From: Serratia marcescens subsp. marcescens ATCC 13880
GTDB lineage: Bacteria > Pseudomonadota > Gammaproteobacteria > Enterobacterales > Enterobacteriaceae
Direction of reading: 5' to 3'
Length of the DNA stretch: 64,000 bases
Assembly (NCBI RefSeq): GCF_017299535.1
Contig: NZ_CP071238.1
Span: forward strand, 124,001 to 188,000
A model generated the notes under the pieces. That model did no database searches. It had not been told where the DNA came from and saw only the letters and a list, made by a program, of their open reading frames with translations. Both the position numbers and the translations under genes were made by a program. This document shows positions 60,468-64,000 of this stretch, in pieces (the stretch's first letter is position 1; every line of letters starts with the position of its first letter).

Positions 60468-62630
60468 ATGGACGTCTCCGATCTGCTCGACAGCCTGAAT
60501 GAAAAACAACGTGAAGCCGTGGCGGCGCCGCGCAGCAACCTGTTGGTTCTGGCCGGAGCGGGCAGCGGCAAGACGCGGGTGCTGGTGCATCGCATCGCCT
60601 GGCTGCTGTCGGTGGAGAACTGCTCGCCGTATTCGATCATGGCGGTGACCTTCACCAACAAGGCGGCGGCGGAAATGCGTCACCGTATCGAACATCTGAT
60701 CGGCACCAGCCAGGGCGGCATGTGGATCGGCACCTTCCATGGCCTGGCGCATCGTCTGTTGCGCGCCCACCACCTGGAGGCCAACCTGCCGCAGGATTTC
60801 CAGATCCTCGACAGCGACGACCAACTGCGGCTGCTCAAGCGCATCATCAAGGCGCTGAACGTCGACGAGAAGCAGTGGCCGCCGCGTCAGGCGATGTGGT
60901 ACATCAACGGCAAGAAAGATGAGGGCCTGCGCCCGCAGCACGTCGAAACCTACAACAACCCGGTGGAGGCCACCTGGCTGCGCATCTACCAGGCCTATCA
61001 GGAAGCCTGCGATCGCGCGGGGCTGGTGGATTTCGCCGAGCTGCTGCTGCGCGCGCACGAGCTGTGGCTGAACAAGCCGCATATCCTCAACCACTACCGC
61101 GAGCGTTTCACCAACGTGCTGGTGGACGAATTCCAGGATACCAACAGCATCCAGTACGCCTGGATCCGTCTGCTGGCGGGCGGCAACAGCAACGTGATGA
61201 TCGTCGGCGACGATGACCAGTCGATCTACGGCTGGCGCGGCGCGCAGGTGGAAAACATCCAGCGCTTCCTGAAGGATTTCCCCGGCGCGGAAACCATCCG
61301 CCTGGAGCAGAACTACCGTTCCACCAGCAACATCCTGAAAGCGGCCAACACCCTGATCGCCAACAACGACGGGCGCATGGGCAAAAACCTGTGGACCGAA
61401 GGCGGCGAAGGCGAGCCGATTTCCCTCTACTGCGCCTTCAACGAACTCGACGAAGCGCGCTTCGTGGTCAACCGCATCAAGACCTGGCAAGACAACGGCG
61501 GCGCGCTGAACGACTGCGCCATCTTGTACCGCAGCAACGCCCAGTCGCGCGTGCTGGAAGAGGCGCTGCTGCAGACGGCGATGCCGTACCGCATCTACGG
61601 CGGCCAACGCTTCTTCGAACGTCAGGAAATCAAGGATGCGCTGGCTTACCTGCGCCTGATCTCCAACCGCAACGACGACGCGGCCTTCGAGCGCGTGGTC
61701 AACACCCCGACGCGCGGCATCGGCGATCGCACCCTCGACGTGGTGCGCCAGGCGGCGCGCGATCGCCAACTGACGTTGTGGCAGGCGACGCGCGAACTGA
61801 TGCAGGACAAGGTTCTGGCCGGCCGCGCCGCGTCGGCGCTGCAGCGCTTCATCGAGCTGGTGGAGTCGCTGGCTCATGAAACCGCCGATATGCCGCTGCA
61901 CGTGCAGACCGACCGGGTGATCCGCGATTCCGGGTTGTTCATCATGTATGAGCAGGAAAAGGGCGAAAAGGGGCAGGCGCGTATCGAAAACCTTGAGGAA
62001 CTGGTGACGGCGACGCGTCAGTTCAGCTATCAGGAAGAAGATCAGGATCTGATGCCGCTGCAGGCGTTCCTGTCGCATGCGGCGCTGGAAGCGGGCGAAG
62101 GCCAGGCCGACGCCTATCAGGATGCGGTGCAGCTGATGACCCTGCACTCGGCCAAAGGGTTGGAGTTCCCGCTGGTGTTTATCGTCGGCATGGAAGAAGG
62201 CATGTTCCCGAGCCAGATGTCGCTGGATGAGGGCGGCCGTCTGGAGGAGGAGCGCCGTCTGGCCTATGTGGGCGTAACGCGCGCCATGCAGAAGCTGACG
62301 CTGACCTACGCCGAAACGCGCCGTCTGTACGGCAAAGAGGTTTACCATCGGCCGTCGCGCTTTATCGGTGAACTGCCGGAGGAGTGCGTGGAAGAAGTGC
62401 GCCTGCGCGCCAGCGTATCGCGCCCGGTCAATCACCGCCGCATGGGTACGCCGATCAGCGAGAACGACACCGGATACAAGCTGGGTCAGCGCGTGCGCCA
62501 TCCCAAGTTTGGCGAAGGCACCATCGTCAATCTGGAAGGCAGCGGCGAGCACAGCCGGCTGCAGATCGCCTTCCCGGGCGAAGGCATCAAGTGGCTGGTG
62601 GCGGCCTACGCTCGGCTGGAAACGGTATAA
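60468..62630 (+). CDS. uvrD: DNA helicase II UvrD
   Basis: SF1A 3'-5' helicase of nucleotide excision and mismatch repair. 720 residues, as in E. coli. Motif I AGAGSGKT near 29-36, motif II DEFQDTN, motif [30 protein letters not shown] and the C-terminal RNA polymerase-binding Tudor-like domain (KFGEGTIVNLEGSGEHSRLQ). ATG 60468 fits MDVSDLLDSLN; a GTG-type start at 60459 is not needed. Confidence 0.97.
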   Translation: MDVSDLLDSLNEKQREAVAAPRSNLLVLAGAGSGKTRVLVHRIAWLLSVENCSPYSIMAVTFTNKAAAEMRHRIEHLIGTSQGGMWIGTFHGLAHRLLRAHHLEANLPQDFQILDSDDQLRLLKRIIKALNVDEKQWPPRQAMWYINGKKDEGLRPQHVETYNNPVEATWLRIYQAYQEACDRAGLVDFAELLLRAHELWLNKPHILNHYRERFTNVLVDEFQDTNSIQYAWIRLLAGGNSNVMIVGDDDQSIYGWRGAQVENIQRFLKDFPGAETIRLEQNYRSTSNILKAANTLIANNDGRMGKNLWTEGGEGEPISLYCAFNELDEARFVVNRIKTWQDNGGALNDCAILYRSNAQSRVLEEALLQTAMPYRIYGGQRFFERQEIKDALAYLRLISNRNDDAAFERVVNTPTRGIGDRTLDVVRQAARDRQLTLWQATRELMQDKVLAGRAASALQRFIELVESLAHETADMPLHVQTDRVIRDSGLFIMYEQEKGEKGQARIENLEELVTATRQFSYQEEDQDLMPLQAFLSHAALEAGEGQADAYQDAVQLMTLHSAKGLEFPLVFIVGMEEGMFPSQMSLDEGGRLEEERRLAYVGVTRAMQKLTLTYAETRRLYGKEVYHRPSRFIGELPEECVEEVRLRASVSRPVNHRRMGTPISENDTGYKLGQRVRHPKFGEGTIVNLEGSGEHSRLQIAFPGEGIKWLVAAYARLETV

Positions 62631-62677
62631 AGAGAGGGGCGATTTGCAGGAGTTTCAGCCCCTGCAATCGTTCATCA

Positions 62678-63151
62678 TCAGTGAGGGTAGCGATCGCCGA
62701 CCTGCGCGGTGGCATACCAGCGCATCACCGCTTCGGTGCCTTCGCCGCCTTCCTGCGGCGCCCACGGCATGCAGTCTTCTTCGGTCAGCGCCTGATACGG
62801 ACCCCGCTTCACTTCGAACACCACGCCGCCGGCATCGACCGACAGCACCGCATGCCAGGTAAATGCCGGCATCTCCAGCACTTTGGTTTCTTCGCCGAGC
62901 AGGGTGCGCTGCGTCACGACGCCGTCATCGTTGAACTGCAGCACGACAAAACGGCCGCGCAGCGGCGTCAGCAGCTCCCAGGTTTGCGGGTGGCGGTGCG
63001 GGCGGATATAGGTGCCGGGTTCCATGGCGATCGCCAGGCGTTGCACCGGGTCGCTCAGTTCTTCGTGTAAGGTGCGGTGCGCGCGCAGGCGGGGCACGCT
63101 GGCGGCCTGTTCGCTCATCGCGGTCAGTTCATGGGCGGTAATCTGTTTCAT
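62678..63151 (-). CDS. WbuC-family cupin-fold metalloprotein
   Basis: 157-residue single-domain cupin. The first cupin motif carries likely metal ligands in YIRPHRHPQTWE (two His and Glu) and the second in FTWHAVLS (His). Members are often encoded in O-antigen or capsule loci (wbuC), but here it stands alone between uvrD and corA, convergent with uvrD. Function unknown; cytosolic, as there is no signal peptide. Confidence 0.85.
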   Translation of the reverse strand: MKQITAHELTAMSEQAASVPRLRAHRTLHEELSDPVQRLAIAMEPGTYIRPHRHPQTWELLTPLRGRFVVLQFNDDGVVTQRTLLGEETKVLEMPAFTWHAVLSVDAGGVVFEVKRGPYQALTEEDCMPWAPQEGGEGTEAVMRWYATAQVGDRYPH

Positions 63152-63312
63152 CGTTTAAATCCGCATGCTTGTCGTACCATTAGGGTGATGTCATCTTAGC
63201 AACATTCTTGGTGGCGGTAAGCGATCGCCGCGACTTTTTCAGTACGGTTTAAGCGCCATTTCTGCCATTGATCATCGTGATGATTTGTTGCGCAATTATC
63301 CCGCCTAACGTG

Positions 63313-63342
63313 TTGACAGGCTTTTTCTTCTCGGCGTAACAT
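63313..63342 (+). promoter_or_regulatory. corA promoter
   Basis: TTGACA (63313-63318), 18-bp spacer, TAACAT (63337-63342), predicting transcription from about 63350 and a leader of about 245 nt before corA. Confidence 0.65.
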
Positions 63343-63373
63343 GCGCGCACTATTATCATTGAGGACAGACGCC

Positions 63374-63430
63374 TTGGACACACCCAGTAGATACTGGCTC
63401 ACTGACCTGCGCCGCAGGTATAACTTCTAA
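63374..63430 (+). CDS. corL: corA leader peptide CorL
   Basis: An 18-codon frame encoding MDTPSRYWLTDLRRRYNF, started by TTG 63374 with GAGGA 8 nt upstream and ending in TAA at 63428. It lies in the corA mRNA leader. In Salmonella translation of corL in the corA leader decides whether Rho stops transcription before corA. Assignment rests on position, ribosome binding site and the recalled leader-peptide precedent; sequence identity was not checked. Confidence 0.7.
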   Translation: MDTPSRYWLTDLRRRYNF

Positions 63431-63595
63431 GGCTCTCCGTTTTTGCTGATAGCCTTCGTGGTTGTCGGCGACCCCGCAAAGCGTCGCTATGAGTCAGATC
63501 TCTTCATGGTCTGAAACAATCGGTGATACGCATCCCCTCTGTTTCTGTGCTTCAACGCGTTGTCCGCACCCGTTACCTTCACGGAGTTTTGGCAC

Positions 63596-64000
63596 ATGCT
63601 GAGCGCTTTTAAATTAGATAACCGCCGCTTGTCCCGTCTGGAACTGGACGACTCGGATGATCTCACGTCATCGCTGTGGGTTGATCTGGTCGAGCCGGAA
63701 GAGGGCGAGCGTGAGCGCGTGCAGAATGAGCTGGGACAAAGCCTGGCGACGCGTCCCGAACTGGACGACATCGAAGCCTCCGCCCGTTTCTTCGAAGACG
63801 AAGACGGTCTGCATATCCACTCCTTCTTCTACTTCGAAGATGCGGAAGATCACGCCGGCAACTCCACGGTGGCCTTCACCATCCGCGACGGCCGCCTGTA
63901 TACCCTGCGTGAGCGTGAACTGCCGGCGTTTCGCCTGTACCGCATGCGCGCCCGCAACCAGACCATGCTCGAAGGCAACGCCTACGAACTGCTGCTGGAT
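63596..64000 (+). CDS. corA: Magnesium/cobalt/nickel transport protein CorA (truncated by window end)
   Basis: The first 135 codons of CorA, open to the window edge. [16 protein letters not shown] and the block [20 protein letters not shown] with [20 protein letters not shown] match the cytosolic N-terminal domain of E. coli CorA closely. The membrane part with the GMN selectivity motif lies outside the window. CGGAG precedes the ATG. Expression is likely controlled through the corL leader. Confidence 0.95.
   Translation, partial: MLSAFKLDNRRLSRLELDDSDDLTSSLWVDLVEPEEGERERVQNELGQSLATRPELDDIEASARFFEDEDGLHIHSFFYFEDAEDHAGNSTVAFTIRDGRLYTLRERELPAFRLYRMRARNQTMLEGNAYELLLD

Overview
The window is ordinary enterobacterial chromosome. 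Gene content, gene order, protein lengths and a high coding G+C (visibly GC-rich third positions) fit Serratia, most likely the S. marcescens group; this is inferred from sequence familiarity and was not tested by a database search. I found no insertion sequence, prophage, CRISPR array, toxin-antitoxin pair or island of foreign composition. I looked for a new defence, mobile or biosynthetic system and do not see one. The interest lies in regulatory RNA and leader elements.

Layout. 0.3-6.0 kb: dppABCDF dipeptide/heme ABC importer. 6.3-20.4 kb: cellulose synthesis locus of the E. coli type, as divergent bcsEFG (minus) and bcsRQABZC (plus), followed by hmsP/yhjK, a c-di-GMP phosphodiesterase. 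22.9-25.9 kb: dctA (C4-dicarboxylate uptake) and yhjJ (peptidase-like protein). At about 25.92 kb the E. coli-like order breaks, and a second conserved block starts: ppiC, rep, rhlB-gppA (minus), trxA, rho. 33.6-46.5 kb: complete enterobacterial common antigen (ECA) cluster wecA-wzzE-wecBC-rffGH-wecDE-wzxE-wecF-wzyE-wecG. Then yifK, four tRNA genes (Arg-CCG, His-GTG, Leu-CAG, Pro-TGG), the small RNA gene glmZ, hemCDXY (minus), cyaA, cyaY (minus), lptM-dapF-yigA-xerC-yigB, uvrD, a WbuC-like cupin gene (minus), and corA with its leader peptide; corA is cut by the window end.

How the parts work together. The Bcs proteins form one envelope-spanning machine: BcsA/BcsB synthesise and export cellulose, BcsR/BcsQ/BcsE/BcsF organise it at the inner membrane, BcsG adds phosphoethanolamine, and BcsZ and BcsC act in the periplasm and outer membrane. 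BcsA (PilZ) and BcsE (RxGD site) both sense c-di-GMP, and HmsP next door is built to degrade it. The wec block carries every dedicated enzyme from lipid-linked GlcNAc through ManNAcA and Fuc4NAc to flipping, polymerisation and chain-length control.

Regulatory elements that can be read directly include CA-rich candidate GcvB targets before dppA and yifK, a sigma-54 promoter with two GlrR-type boxes before glmZ, a CRP-like site before the TTG-started cyaA, a LexA box and attenuator-like hairpin before uvrD, a long rho leader, and corL before corA.
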